A stretch of 64,000 nucleotides of DNA from Macrothele yani (Eukaryota; Arthropoda; Arachnida; Araneae; Macrothelidae), in assembly GCA_039090855.1 (NCBI GenBank), contig CM077016.1, positions 51,789,436 to 51,853,435 of the forward strand, written 5' to 3'. The notes under the pieces were generated by a model. That model was given only the letters and a program-made list of their open reading frames with translations, ran no database searches and was not told the origin of the DNA. The position numbers and the translations under genes were made by a program. This document shows, piece after piece, positions 10,801-21,656 of the stretch. Position 1 is the first letter of the stretch; every line of letters begins with the position of its first letter.

Positions 10801-11576
10801 TAAAACTTTTTGCAAGTTCAATGATAAAAGAGAGCGTTTTTTTTTTTTAATTACGAGAATGTTAAAGGGAAAATATTATATATAGGGATCTCAAGGTTCC
10901 TCTCCGTCAGAGACTGCTGGGCTTTAAAACCACTGATATCCACGGTACTTAGTAACATGAGTTAAAAATTTTTAAATTCAAAATTTGTTCAAGCTCTTTT
11001 TGACGATTTCACAGAAAAGATTCGATTATGTTCGTGATTTTCCAGGAAACATTAGCCTTATTGTAATCTTAGAAAATTAAAGAATAGCATTTATTCTCTT
11101 TTCTTTCAAAGGCGATGGTAAAATTTTAATTGCGTGATTTTTGATTAATTTGCTGAACGTCGTAGTAACGGATCTGAAGAAAATTTTTTATAACATTTGT
11201 TCTTCCGGAAACTGTGCTGGAACGCACAAGGCCGAGTTTTTCTTCTCTAGGTACCAGAGCGCAAGGAATGCGTAATCGTTCATTAGGCCAGAGCCAAAAT
11301 AAGTCTGTACATTGTTGTGTAATTCCTTCTCAATTTTGTAATTTAAAAATATTTATATGAAAAGCGCACTCTAATGGGATACCTTTTTTCTCAATCCTCA
11401 GAAAATAACCCAATTAACAAACGATTGCCGAAAAGCTTTAACTTAGATCTTTTTGAAATAATATTTTGACACGTAGAGGACGACATACAGTTAATGAAAA
11501 CTACAGATCGATAAAATCCACGAAAAATATTTCACATCAGTTATCCTCAAAACTGGGGAAGCTATAGTTCTAAATA
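10801..11576. other. Intergenic, nothing recognised
   Basis: AT-rich single-copy-looking DNA between the palindrome and transposon T2. No coding motif or repeat structure was found. Confidence 0.45.
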
Positions 11577-12575
11577 CATTCACGGATAATGAAATCTGCG
11601 CACCTAGAAGAAAACATGCTACAACCGCGAAACTTTGCAAATAGCTAGAGTGCGTGCTGGTAAGCAAATAATCAACGTTTGGTGCAAGTGCGCATGACCG
11701 CACACCCTGTGGTGGCGTTGCAAGTCCGAACCGGCAGCCTTATAAACCGGCGTGTAGTCGATGCCCCATGAAAACTAAAAGCACCGACTGACGCAAGCAA
11801 GAGTACAGAGTGACAAGAATGCCGGGTAGAAGCCAGAGACGTCGATTTACGCAACTTACGGACTTTAAGAGAGGCCTGATCATCGGGCTGAAAACCGCAG
11901 TGTGGTCGGCGCGCCGTATAGCTCGCCACGTGGATCGTTCTGACCATACCGTCCGACTGTGCTGGGAGCAGTGGACACGTGACGGCACTGCCACACGGCG
12001 GAGTGGTTCCGGACCGACCACCGGTAGAAGGGATCGACGGATCGTGCGTCAGGCATGAGCGGATCCCACGGGGACCCAGTCCACTATACAGGCAGATGTA
12101 GCGGCTCCTGTGTGCTCACGAAGCATTTCCCGACGCCTCGCGGAAGCGCATCTGCGATCATAGCGCCCCTTACGTGTGCTGCTATTAACACCGGAAGATC
12201 GACGGCTCCGTGTGCAATGGTGCCACGCCAGAGCGACGTGGAACGCTAAAGACTGACGACGTGTGGTGTTCAGCGAAGAGTGCCGCTTCGTTTTGGGGGA
12301 CCGATGATAATCGTGTCCGGGTGTGGAGGTACCCGGGTAAACGACGCAATCCCAACCTCGCTATCGAGCGCCACACCACCCCCACTGCAGGCATTATGGT
12401 CTGGTGAGCCATTGCCGACTATAGCCGATCAGCTCTAGTAGTGGTACGTGGATCATTTGACGGGCCAGCGGTATGTGGATGAGATCCTACTGCCCCATGT
12501 GCTCCCATTCCTGGCCGGGATTCCAGGTGCGCTATAGCAGCAGGATAATGCCCGACCGCACGATTTACACAGAGA
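11577..12575 (+). mobile_element. Tc1-like DNA transposon T2, right end missing, pseudogene
   Basis: The left end after a TA (11575-11576) is CATTCACGGATAATGAAATC, close to the end of T7 (CACTCACGGACAATGAAATT at 41841), so both are one family. The transposase relic begins at ATG 11819: RFTQLTDFKRGLIIGLKTAV (helix-turn-helix), a stop after IVRQA, then LAIERHTTPTAGIMVW and YSRSALVVVRGS in other frames, and AAG.CPTARF close to the second catalytic D region. At least three stops or shifts. The right part is lost near 12575. Confidence 0.82.
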
Positions 12576-12691
12576 TAGCCAGTGTTGATCATCTATAACA
12601 CCTTGTGAACAAGTACACATGAAACATGGTTTCTACACTATGCTAAATGGCCAATGTACACAGATAACCAGTGTTGGACAAGTAACACATT

Positions 12692-12809
12692 GAGAGCCAG
12701 TGCCGAAAGACAAACACAAACATCCATGCCTGACCGGGATTCGAACCCGGACCCAACTAGGGCGAATGGTCATAAGCCATCGCTTAGACTACTGAGCCAC
12801 CTGGGCGGC
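12692..12809 (-). mobile_element. tRNA-derived SINE, truncated copy
   Basis: The tRNA-like head and part of the body of the main SINE family. On the minus strand it reads GCCGCCCAGGTGGCTCAGTA (box A) and GGTCCGGGTTCGAATCCCGG-like box B, then GCATGGATG and the GGCACTGGCTCTC body. The 3' part of the SINE is missing. The neighbouring sequence 12570-12690 contains a short direct repeat of ACACAGATARCCAGTGTTG. Confidence 0.8.
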
Positions 12810-12825
12810 ATACAACCTCTTCCAT

Positions 12826-13020
12826 GAAATGACGGGAAAAAAACCCCTTGAATTTCACGGATTTTTCATACGTCAGGAAAATTCTGAATTTTCAGAAACC
12901 TTTCCGCAATTCCTCTCTGATGTGTTGACGGTAAATTACCGTTTTAAAGATGTGTTAACGGAAAATACTGAATTTTCAGGAAAACCTTTCCACGATTACT
13001 TTTGTATATTGTAATCCGGG
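12826..13020. repeat. TTTCCGT/ACGGAAA-rich repeat fragment
   Basis: Has the same vocabulary as the CACTG elements at 6985 and 16028 (CGGAAAATACTGAATTTTCA, AAACCTTTCC, AATTTCACGG). It looks like an arm of that family without recognisable ends. Open in one frame for about 60 codons, with no protein similarity recognised. Confidence 0.45.
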
Positions 13021-13106
13021 CATCCATATTTATCAGAAGTGAAATTTAGTAGCCATTTTAGAGATAACGAATTGTAATCATTTTCCTTCAATTTTTGTTT
13101 TGTTTG

Positions 13107-13314
13107 GATTGGAGGTTTAACGACCACCGTGAGCAACTCAATGGGCTATAAGCAGTCGCCCGTCCCTAACTTAGGGTCACTAGTTCCAGGGAAGGGAGAG
13201 AGCCAGTGCCGTAAGACAAACACAACATCCATGCCTCACTGGGATTCGAACCCGGACCCCTTTCGGACGAATGATCAGAGTCCATCGCTTAGACCACTGC
13301 GCCACCGGGGCGGC
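13107..13314 (-). mobile_element. tRNA-derived SINE, full copy with target duplication
   Basis: Minus-strand SINE: box A TGGCGCAGTGGTCTAAGCG, box B GGTTCGAATCCC, body with GGCACTGGCTCTC and CCCTAAGTTAGGGACGGGCG, tail ending in CCTCCAATC. It is flanked by an exact 11-bp target duplication TCCTTCAATTT at 13084-13094 and 13315-13325, so it inserted by retrotransposition. Confidence 0.93.
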
Positions 13315-13521
13315 TCCTTCAATTTCCCGCCATTTTGATGAACAGCGCGACAGTCGTTAAAGTACGCTTTTTCTCACGCAACAGAGGGGTTTGTTAGATT
13401 TGGTTTGGTCCCAATTGCGGACGTGCCACTTGCGGACAGATGATAAAACAGTGCCAATTGCGGAGAGATCCAGTTCTGTCCGCAACTGGGAAAAGAGGCA
13501 GAGTTTTAGTGAGATATTAGG

Positions 13522-14488
13522 TAAACACCCTCTTTGGCGAAAAATTCAAGAACTGGGATTAGTGAATGAATGTAACAATAACGAGGAGATAAGGTAACAC
13601 CTCCGAATGTGTGCTTCACCGGGCTAACTTTCTGTAGAAAATGTAGGCGATGACCTCTCGCTATTCCTTTTGTGCCTCCTAATGAAACCTCTCAGACATG
13701 GGTCGATTCACACATTTCTCTGGCTTCCCCAAAAGCAACTGATATTCATTGGCTACATCTTCATCGCCGCTTGCTCACACCACGAACTCTTCATCGTTTT
13801 GATCGCCTGTCTTCTCCCTTGTGTTTTTTCTGTTCAACGCTCGGTGATGTTCATCACGCATATGACTCCTGTTTAGTTTTACAGCCTCTTTTTTCCTTGA
13901 TGTTTGCACTTCTCTCCAAGGTCTGTCCTTCCTTTCACTCTGTTTCACATTACTATTTTCTTCGCCGTCATCATCCTTCCGCTGCTGTTCACAATCCAGT
14001 TTGCGCGTTTTTAATTTTGTTCATCAAAATTAGGGACGGGCGACTGTTGGATATGCAATCAAGAATCCAGTCCCATTAATGAAAACCTTCAGAAATTTTA
14101 TGATTAGTTCTTAAATAGTTGGCTGGAATATCCGGTAATAATTGTAGAAATGTAGAGTTGCAACGACGAACGACACAGAACAAATAACGTCGTCGAAGGC
14201 TGGAACAATCGGTTAAAAGCAGCTATCAAAAATGCTCATCCTAAAATCGCGAAGTTAATAACGTGCTTGAAAGATGAAGCGAGGCACAGCGACATCCTGT
14301 ACGACAGAAAGTGGCTAAATCTCGAGGGCAAGAGAAGACAAAAAGCAACAATCAAATTGGATGAGCGGATCAACAAAACTATGGCAGAGTTTTACGCAAC
14401 CGCGAACATCCGACGTTGTTTGAAGAATCTATCGTTTAATCAGAAGTTGGAATGTGAAGAAGAAATCAACAGCTACTTTCGCTCGTAA
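13522..14488 (+). pseudogene. MULE-2 transposase fragments
   Basis: First piece 13522-13660: LWRKIQELGLVNECNNNEEI, a stop, then LRMC.SPG and SVENVGDDLSL, aligning with LWRKIQEVGL...SNVEDAWL of MULE-1. Second piece about 14165-14488: ERHRTNNVVEGWNNRLK (catalytic E region), then IKLDERINKTMAEFYATANI, closing at 14486-14488. The middle is replaced by a LINE fragment. The two MULEs are clearly related but diverged at the protein level. Confidence 0.8.
13663..14025 (+). mobile_element. Tx1-type LINE 3' fragment inside MULE-2
   Basis: The frame starting at 13672 reads TDIHWLHLHRRLLTPRTLHR, FDRLSSPLCFFCSTLGDVHH and later NPVCAFLILFIK. This aligns with the C-terminal zinc-knuckle-like part of the Tx1 LINE at 26.9-33.3 kb (INTHWLFLHNRLPVPYFLFR, SLLSSPLCSFC, SVCAYLFVLVK). 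It is a 5'-truncated related copy. A 20-bp scrap of SINE sequence (TTAGGGACGGGCGACTG) follows at about 14030. Confidence 0.7.
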
Positions 14489-15204
14489 TTTTATTTTAGA
14501 ACCGATATATACAGTATAGTTATGGTTTTTTATGATAATATTTGTGTAATCTATTTTAGTTTTTGTTTTGAATTAAAGAAGGCGAAATAAAATAAAACAG
14601 ATCAATAAAAATAATAATTTTTTCAGAAATATGGGTTGAAAAAAGTTATAGCTACATTGGGAGTTCATTCTCATAGATGGACTGGCCCCGGCTGTATATT
14701 GTATAAATTTCTGTTTGTACACTCTACGGTTTTCTGTTGATGATTCACAGTAACGTACACAAAAAAAAAAAAAAACCAAAAAAAAAAAAACATACTGTTT
14801 GAAATAGGCTAATGAGAAGATGTTCAAATAGAATGAAATAAATCACCCATTTGTCCCTGTACCACTTTTCCAATATTTGAATGACTTGGAATAAAATTCA
14901 ACCCTTCTGGTGAGGGATTAGGAATGGGGTGTGTTTTCCTGTTTCCCTAATCCCTCCCTCACTAAGTTGGACAGATTCCCGTTCTGTCCCCAGTTGAGGA
15001 CAGAACTGGGATCTGTCCGCAATTGGCACGGTTTTTCCCCCTGTCTGCAACTGGGAAGACACCGTTAGGGTTATGGTTTCTTGGATGTGAGAAAAGAGGA
15101 TAAGGACATTATTGCTTTTCAGCTGTCCCAGGCGAAAGGAGGAGGTGGTTACGTGGACACTTTCCTGCGAGGGGGGCAGCGAAGCCAATTAAAGAACTTA
15201 GAGT

Positions 15205-15662
15205 TCATGATCATATGTAGAGGATTTTAGGAAGGGAGTGTCTGACCCCAGGTCTTTAACAACCCTTAGAAGTAGGAAGCTAGGATATTTCGTATCTTTC
15301 CCGATAGATAAGTGACATGGAGGCGAGGTAGAAAGGGTGAGAAAGACGCCCTCATTTATTACCGGGGGCTTAACGTGCCCATCCGACGCACGGCGGATAT
15401 TTAGTGGTTCGAGCGTTCGTTTCATCCCGTGATTGAACATGAGGTTCCTCTGTAGCAGTCACGAACGTTGACCACTAGGCCATCAGCCACCCATTGATCA
15501 GTTCAGATCATTTATAGAGGATTTTAAGAAGGGAGTGTCGGATTCCAGGTCCAAAACAACCCTTAGAAGTTGGAAGCTTTGGGCTAGAGTTCTCGACAAG
15601 AAAGTCACACGGGAGCGAGGAAGAAAGGGGTAGGTAGATGCCGTTTTTTATAACCGGGTGGC
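15205..15662 (-). repeat. tRNA-headed SINE of a second family, partly duplicated
   Basis: Segment 15205-15370 recurs at 15502-15662 (offset about 297): both contain AGAGGATTTTARGAAGGGAGTG and AACAACCCTTAGAAGT. Between them, on the minus strand, is a tRNA-like head with box A TGGCCTAGTGGTCAACG (about 15465-15487) and box B GTTCAATCACGG (about 15427-15440). A minus-strand SINE with a tRNA head, followed by a second headless copy of its body, explains the layout. Different from the main SINE family. Confidence 0.55.
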
Positions 15663-16027
15663 CAGTACCCTGTCAAATTCTTTTGAATGATGCATGGAGT
15701 TTTCATACTTTTGTAGGGGCTGTTCTACGTAAATGTAGCTGGTCAATTGTTTAATTGGATAATGTTCTTCGATATCTACGTAGCACATAATAACACTTTG
15801 CTTATAACCAAACGGCCAGAGATAATAAACATGAGAGAATATAGACTTACGTACTTCAGCACTTTTATTCCTTCACTCACTGAAAGGTCAAATCCACTGA
15901 TACATCGTGACTATCGAGTCTTCACGCAGAATACGATCCTTTAACAGCAATATACGACAAGCTTTGTATCAAGAGAGAGGTGCTACAAGCTCACCATTTA
16001 ACAATCTACTCATAATCTTTACAACTA
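15663..16027. other. Intergenic, nothing recognised
   Basis: No supported feature. The last bases (ATCTTTACAACTA) resemble sequence just right of the CACTG element (AAATCTTGACAACTCCACAATC, itself present twice at 17178-17240). Confidence 0.4.
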
Positions 16028-17178
16028 CACTGCAAAAAATTGGTAGTGTGAATTCATGAAAAATTTCAAAATAAAGGGCAGTAAATTTGCCAGTAGGTGT
16101 CACTCTTATCCAGAAATTACCGTTTTTAAAAGTACCCGTTTATTTAAACTTCCGTACTTTCACTGATTTTCCGTAGTGAGAAATTCCGTTTATTTCAGAA
16201 GAGTTCATTTCAGGTTTTTCCGTATTTAAACGGAAATTCCGCAAAATTAACGACTCTGCAATTTTTAGCCTTTACCACAGATAATCCTTCCGCTGCAGTC
16301 AGGATCGAACTCTCGTCGTTTGTGTTGGTTCAACAGGTAGCGCACACCTTTAACCACTAAGCCAAAAGCCCTCGGAATCCGAATCACGTACATCGTTTTC
16401 CGCGACTACGAATTTTTTTTTTTTTTGTCATTAATGCGAGTGGTTTAGTCATTTTATTTTCTGTTGGAGCTTACTATTTTTCTGAATAGGTTTATAATAT
16501 TTTTTTTTCCTGCAGGACTTTTCAAAAATTAAGCATTTTTCATCCTGATTTTTCGAAGCAACAAAATGCTTTGCAACAAAAGGAGAAATTTTTTTTTCAT
16601 GGTATTATTTCACAAAAAAATCCTCTTAAATACTGTATAAAATTAACTTTTGATAGCTATAATAGCTTCTGCCTTAAGCTGTCCACAGACTGATACATAG
16701 ACATCGTGTAATCATCCGTGCAATATATGTTAAGTACCCGGTTTCTTACAGTAACACAATATATAATAAATAGCTGGTGCACAAAATAGGGGAGAGGAGA
16801 TAAAATATCCTGTGCCACAATAAACAAAATTCATGCGATATGCTATCCACAATATCCGATCTCGCTGCGGAACTTCAAAATTTGACAGACGATTGAAATT
16901 TAAAAGTTGATCAAATCTCAGTATTCTCACCAATCGCTCCTATTAATTTCTCGTCATACAGATACGGAAAAAAGCGACAACGGATTTCCTGTAATATACG
17001 AATGGAACTGCGGAAACGTTTCTGAAAGTTCAGAATTTTTCCGTGGTACGAAAATTCCGTGAAATTCAGGTTTCTTTCCGTCATTTCACGGAAAAAAATT
17101 GTATCAGAAATATGTTTCGTTAATTCACGAAAGAAATGACGGGAAGTGGCTCGTGAATTTCAAAAAAATTTTACAGTG
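16028..17178. mobile_element. CACTG-ended, TTTCCGT-rich element (copy B) with a tRNA-like insert
   Basis: Starts CACTGCAAAAAATTGG at 16028 and ends AAATTTTACAGTG at 17178. Its right half (16720-17178) matches copy A at 6985-7655. Both flanks are rich in TTTCCGT and ACGGAAA and resemble each other in inverted orientation. At 16290-16374 on the minus strand there is a tRNA-like sequence (box A TGGCTTAGTGGTTAAAGG, box B GAGTTCGATCC), possibly a SINE inserted in the element or part of it. No coding region. Confidence 0.55.
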
Positions 17179-18244
17179 TAAATCTTGACAACTCCACAAT
17201 CTAGTTTTCAACATAAATCTTGACAACTCCACAATCTACTCGTAAAACTATCTGCTTAATAAATCTCTCCCATCTACCCTAATCGATCTGCACACTGCAA
17301 TATCCAATATTTTCTTTTTATCGTACTGTGACCCCCTGTCAGCTATGCCGTATACGTAAAGCTCTTCGGGGAAGTAATATATCGTTCATCAAGAGAACGT
17401 TTAACCAAGAAGTAACTAAATTTGCATAAGAAAACAAACTTAAATGGAAAGTTATTTAAAGTTATAAGTCACAGATATAATTAAAAATCGGTATTTCCCA
17501 TACTGTCATGATATTACAAAAACCCAAGTTTTAATTATTTTTTTATCACAAACGGATCCGAAACAGTCTTTCGTAAAATCGTTTCTGCTTTGTGCATTTC
17601 TTAAAGGACGTCAAATTAAGTGTTGGAGTGGTTATTGTTAAATATTGAAGTGAACGCCAATTTATCAGAAAAAAATCATTGTTTGCAGGTTCGTGTCATT
17701 GGAAAAGGGAAGCAAATAAATAAATAGCCCAGCAAACAGAATGTAAGATCAGATTATTACGCACGCTTGAATCTTTATTCTTCAGATTGAGGAAAAAAAG
17801 GGAAAATATCGGTTAGTCAAAATAAATTGTACATATCTGTACAGATGGATATTTTGGAAGGCTTCGTCTATGTAATTCCGCCAAAATCTCTTCTCATTCA
17901 TGCCTGCGTAAAATCGTTCTTTACTGCCTCAAATCCCAAGATAGACTAGACTCCTTTTTATGACCACTGCGTATTTCTGCATTTCACTTTCTCATTAATC
18001 AAAGACTGTTGAAAGATTGCATTCTGATATCCAGGCAAATTCTCGCCCTTTCGTTTGAAAAGAAAACAGTTGGAAATTTCGATTGTACCTCTCTCACACT
18101 TTATTTCTCGCAAAACGTTTTGTCCGCTTTCGTTCTAATCCGAACATTGTTCAACGCATATCTTCAAATATCAATAGTTATCTGTGATGTGACCATCCTT
18201 CTGGTTTCTTTCTCCTATGAAAATTACGCAATGCCTTAATTGTA
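17179..18244. other. Intergenic, nothing recognised
   Basis: AT-rich DNA. Holds a short tandem duplication of ATAAATCTTGACAACTCCAC (about 17178-17240). An open frame at 18009-18239 has no recognisable motif. Confidence 0.45.
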
Positions 18245-18388
18245 CAGTAGAACTCCAATTATCCGGGTAATTAAGAGTTTTGTTAATTTATTTTCCTGTT
18301 TTTAGTTTTTTCCCTTCATTTAAATAATACAAAATGATAATGCAGTACAGTAGATATTTATTTTTAAGCTGTATAACATTTGCTATTA

Positions 18389-19928
18389 CACTGCCGGACA
18401 ATTGCTAAGGACGGATGACAATAGCAACGATAGCAACCATAAAATGGAAGGCAGGAAAATGTGGAAATTAGCATAAGTGCGGGATACAATAAGACGTGTT
18501 GTGCGTATGCAAATTTTGGATTGCTGAACTTCTTCGTGACGTCATAGCGCTGATAAGAGATATAAAGGATATGACGCGTATTGACCGTTGTTGTTCAAAC
18601 GCAAAGTTGAAAGGGAAAGAATCAATTGACGAACTTGCAATTTTCAGTATGTCTTCCCGACATCACCTAGATGATTTTACGCGTGGCCGTATTATTGGCA
18701 AGATTGAAGAAGGGCGAAAAATAACAGATGTTGCCAGGGAGTTCGACGTCAGCCACAGTGTTGTTTCAAGGCTTTGGAAATCATTTCAAACAAATGGAGA
18801 GTGTAGCAAACGTCACGGGGGAGGTCGTGTTTGCAGTACGACACCTGCAGAAGATCGGTACATAGTGCTATCAACAAAAAGACACCGGCGCAGCACAGCT
18901 AGTGAGGTAGCAAATCAGTTTATGGCTGCTACTGGCAAGCGGATCTCCCGAAAAACTGTCGCCAGACGTTTGCATGAAGGAGGACTATACGCCCGCCGTC
19001 CTGTTGTGTGTATCCCATTGTCCAGACGTCACCGTACCGCCCGTTTGCAATGGTGCCATCAACATCGCAATTGGACTGATAACGACTGGTCTGCTGTCCT
19101 CTTCTCAGATGAAAGTAGATACAGTCTATCGTCTGATTGTCGACGACAACTGATCTGGCGTGGTAGTGGTACTGCATATTGTCCAGCAAACATACAGAAA
19201 AGGGACCGATATCCGACATGTAGTGTCATGGTATGGGCTGGCATCATGATCAATGGCCGTACGTCTCTCTATGTGCTTCCAACTGGGACTATGACTGGCC
19301 AACGATACATTAATGATGTTCTGCTACCTCATGTTCGCATGTTCCGTAGTGCTGTCGGTGATAGATTCATTTTCATGGACGACAACGCAACATGTCATCG
19401 AACAGTCGCAGTCCAGGAGTGTCTTGAGAGCGAGGATATTCAACGCCTCGTATGGCCAGCACGTTCTCCTGATCTGAATCCCATTGAAAATGTGTGGGAT
19501 GCTTTGGGGAGGAGTCTTGCTGGTCGCCAATGCCCTCCAATAAACAAGGACACCCTCATCTGTGCACTGACAGAGGAATGGGATAAATTACCCCAACCGC
19601 TGCTTGATAATGTTGTGCAAAGCATGACACGACGTGTGGAATCTTGCATCGCCCTCCGTGGTAGCCATATCCCGTATTGACATCTTACGCCAGAACGCCT
19701 GCGGACGGTAATTGCATTTTTTCACGTTAACGTATTCTGCACAAAATGGCCTGTTTGTCCCTTGAACACGTTCCAAAGCCTTCTGGATTTCAGAGCACAA
19801 TAAATTGTCTTTCTTGTAATGTCCTAGCATTCTGACATTATTTTATTTCACTTGGCATCCAACCACACTTACTTTTTTATGCGCTATATAGCCGTTTATG
19901 ATCCGTCCTTAGCAATTGTCCAGCAGTG
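18389..19928 (+). mobile_element. Tc1-like DNA transposon T3, complete with open transposase
   Basis: 1540 bp with inverted repeats of about 28 bp (CACTGCYGGACAATTGCTAA...) and TA duplications at 18387-18388 and 19929-19930. It contains the uninterrupted transposase frame 18649-19680, lies inside a pogo/Tigger MITE, and is one of the youngest-looking DNA transposons in the window. Confidence 0.95.
18649..19680 (+). CDS. Tc1-family transposase, intact frame (343 aa, DD34E)
   Basis: The transposase would cut and rejoin element ends in the nucleus. Start chosen at ATG 18649 (MSSRHHLDDFTRGRIIGKIE); the frame stays open upstream to 18496 but that part is untranslated-like. Residues 5-55 form a helix-turn-helix (ITDVAREFDVSHSVVSRLWK), followed by a second HTH region with RRSTASEVANQF and ISRKTVARRL. 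The DDE core has D154 in FSDESRYSL, D245 in MDDNATCH and E280 in SPDLNPIENVW, with 34 residues between the last two. It ends GSHIPY and TGA. Length fits the family (about 340). Nothing essential appears missing, so activity is possible, though untested. Confidence 0.93.
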   Translation: MSSRHHLDDFTRGRIIGKIEEGRKITDVAREFDVSHSVVSRLWKSFQTNGECSKRHGGGRVCSTTPAEDRYIVLSTKRHRRSTASEVANQFMAATGKRISRKTVARRLHEGGLYARRPVVCIPLSRRHRTARLQWCHQHRNWTDNDWSAVLFSDESRYSLSSDCRRQLIWRGSGTAYCPANIQKRDRYPTCSVMVWAGIMINGRTSLYVLPTGTMTGQRYINDVLLPHVRMFRSAVGDRFIFMDDNATCHRTVAVQECLESEDIQRLVWPARSPDLNPIENVWDALGRSLAGRQCPPINKDTLICALTEEWDKLPQPLLDNVVQSMTRRVESCIALRGSHIPY

Positions 19929-20232
19929 TATAAAATACGTTAACAAAAAATTTAATTCCCTCACTTCAATTAATAAATACGTACTTGGCCTACAGAAAAA
20001 CGACAACCCGGATTTTCCGAATGTCCGGATGGGCTGTCCGAGTTAATTCGGATAATTGGAGTTCTACAGTATTTTCATTCTGAACACCACATCAGAACTT
20101 CTCCACATCTTTCTCCGCACGCTTCTAGCAACAACTGGCAGGTAGTCACAGTAGGTAAACAAAAGCTGAGTTTCTGAATTCCACCACGACAAAATGAAAG
20201 TTAATGAAACATAGAAGAAACATTTAAACCAG

Positions 20233-20457
20233 TTTTTTTTTTTTTTTTTTTGATTGGAGGTTTAACGACCACCGTTAGCAACTCAATGGGCTATAAGCAG
20301 TCGCCCGTCCCTAATTTGGGGCCACTGGTTCCAGGGAAGGGAGAGAGCCAGTGCCGTAAGACAAAAACAACATCCATGCCTAACCGGGATTCGAACCCGG
20401 ACCCCTTTCGGACGAGTGATCAGAGGCCATCGCTTAGACCACTGCGCCACAGGGGCG
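20233..20457 (-). mobile_element. tRNA-derived SINE, full copy
   Basis: Main SINE family on the minus strand: box A TGGCGCAGTGGTCTAAGCG, box B GGTTCGAATCCCGG, CATGGATGTTG, GGCACTGGCTCTC, CCCAAATTAGGGACGGGCG, CCTCCAATC and a tail of 19 A. The target duplication is unclear because the insertion site is T-rich. Confidence 0.92.
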
Positions 20458-21656
20458 ACCATTTTTTTCTTTATAATGTAAGTTGATGCATTTTTATTAA
20501 ATGAAAGCATTTTTTTCTAGTGGCATTTTAACAAAAAACAAAGTTTAACCAGTTACGGGGGGAAGGCAGGGGCACCTTTGCCTCCCTCTAATAGGCCCCT
20601 GGTCTGAAGAAAGGGTGGACAACCATATAGTTAAAAGGTGTACAACGAAATATTGTGTAAAAGGTGTGTGAACAACAATTTAGTATTTAGAAGATGTGTC
20701 AACAACGATATTAGACTCTAAAGAGGAGTATATCTATTGTTATACAACGAGTTATTACATCTTGCTTTTATAAGTATACGTATATGATTAGTTCAGTTAA
20801 TAATCTTATTCAGGTTATCTCCGACTTATATATTTCCAGGGGAGCAGGCGATTTTATCAAAAACGACTTCATCGAAGGTGAAATAATCCAAACCAGATTC
20901 ATCGAACGGGCATTTTTCCCAAAGATGTCTTTTTTGAAAACCATGAAGCGCATTTATCCAAAAGATAATTTTTTTCGATGATTGTTTTTAATAACTTGGA
21001 TTCGCAGTATTATCTTTCTTAATATCAACCGTAAAACATCGCTTAAAAAACGTTAAATGAGCGAAGTAATAAATAGTTGGGGTGAACTTTTTTATATCAA
21101 GATAAAGAATATAATTTTTCGTTGCTATAATGTTTACTGAAGTTTTCTTATTTCTCCATGGGCCAATTTCATTATTGGAATACGGCATATTTTAACGCTG
21201 AATAGGCTATTCTTAAATGATTTTGAAATGATAGAAGTTCTTTCGAGTTTATTTTGGTGAATTTTAAAGTGGTTTTAGGGTCTTTAAACGAATTCCACAG
21301 AGAAGTTTTGTTGAAATATCCTATAAACGCCTTTTATCCTTTTCTACTATTGTATCTACAATATGTGTGGCAATTCATATAGGTACTGAATTTTCAACAT
21401 TTCAGAGCCCGTGTTCGCTCCTAAAAAAACCTTTTTAGCACTTTTAATTTCCTCTCATTTGGGGTTCAAAAAGTACAAATTAGTTTTATTATTTTTAAAT
21501 TATATGTCGGAGATTTATTCAATTTTAATTATTTAAAAGAAATCCAAGTAATACGGTAAAAATTTAAAAGATCCGTCAAAAAACGGTATGTTTAAAAACC
21601 AGTAAATCTGATTTTATTCTTTCTCTGTTTCAGAAAATCACCATCATTTATCAATG
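20458..21656. other. Intergenic with a weak repeat patch
   Basis: No coding region recognised. The patch 20850-20990 has a loose periodicity of ATTTATC/TTCATCGAA words (for example GATTCATCGAACGGG, GACTTCATCGAAGGTG) and may be a decayed minisatellite related in style to the one at 23536-24182. This is only a visual impression. Confidence 0.4.

Larger units (their letters stand above)
13407..15057 (+). mobile_element. Second MULE (MULE-2) with subterminal repeats, interrupted
   Basis: Both ends carry repeated TCCCAGTTGCGGACAG-like motifs in opposite orientation: left about 13407-13495 (CCCAATTGCGGACG, CCACTTGCGGACAG, CCAATTGCGGAGAG), right about 14983-15057 (CTGTCCCCAGTTGAGGACAG, CTGTCCGCAATTGG, CTGTCTGCAACTGGGA). 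The interior encodes pieces of a MULE transposase similar to MULE-1, split by a Tx1 LINE fragment at 13663-14025. The terminal architecture matches MULE-1 although the motif differs. The exact ends and target duplication are uncertain. Confidence 0.7.
18245..20069. mobile_element. pogo/Tigger-type MITE split by Tc1 element T3
   Basis: The outer ends are CAGTAGAACTCCAATTATCC (from 18245) and its inverted counterpart ending at 20069, with flanking TA at 18243-18244 and 20070-20071. This terminal sequence is the one typical of pogo/Tigger elements, and the right part carries the usual GGATTTTCCGAATGTCCGGA block. Removing the inserted Tc1 (18389-19928 plus one TA) leaves about 280 bp with no transposase: a MITE. 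Confidence 0.85.

Noticed and set aside
20850..20990. Decayed copy of the 15-bp minisatellite
   Set aside because: The shared words are loose and the period is not constant; not enough to claim homology.
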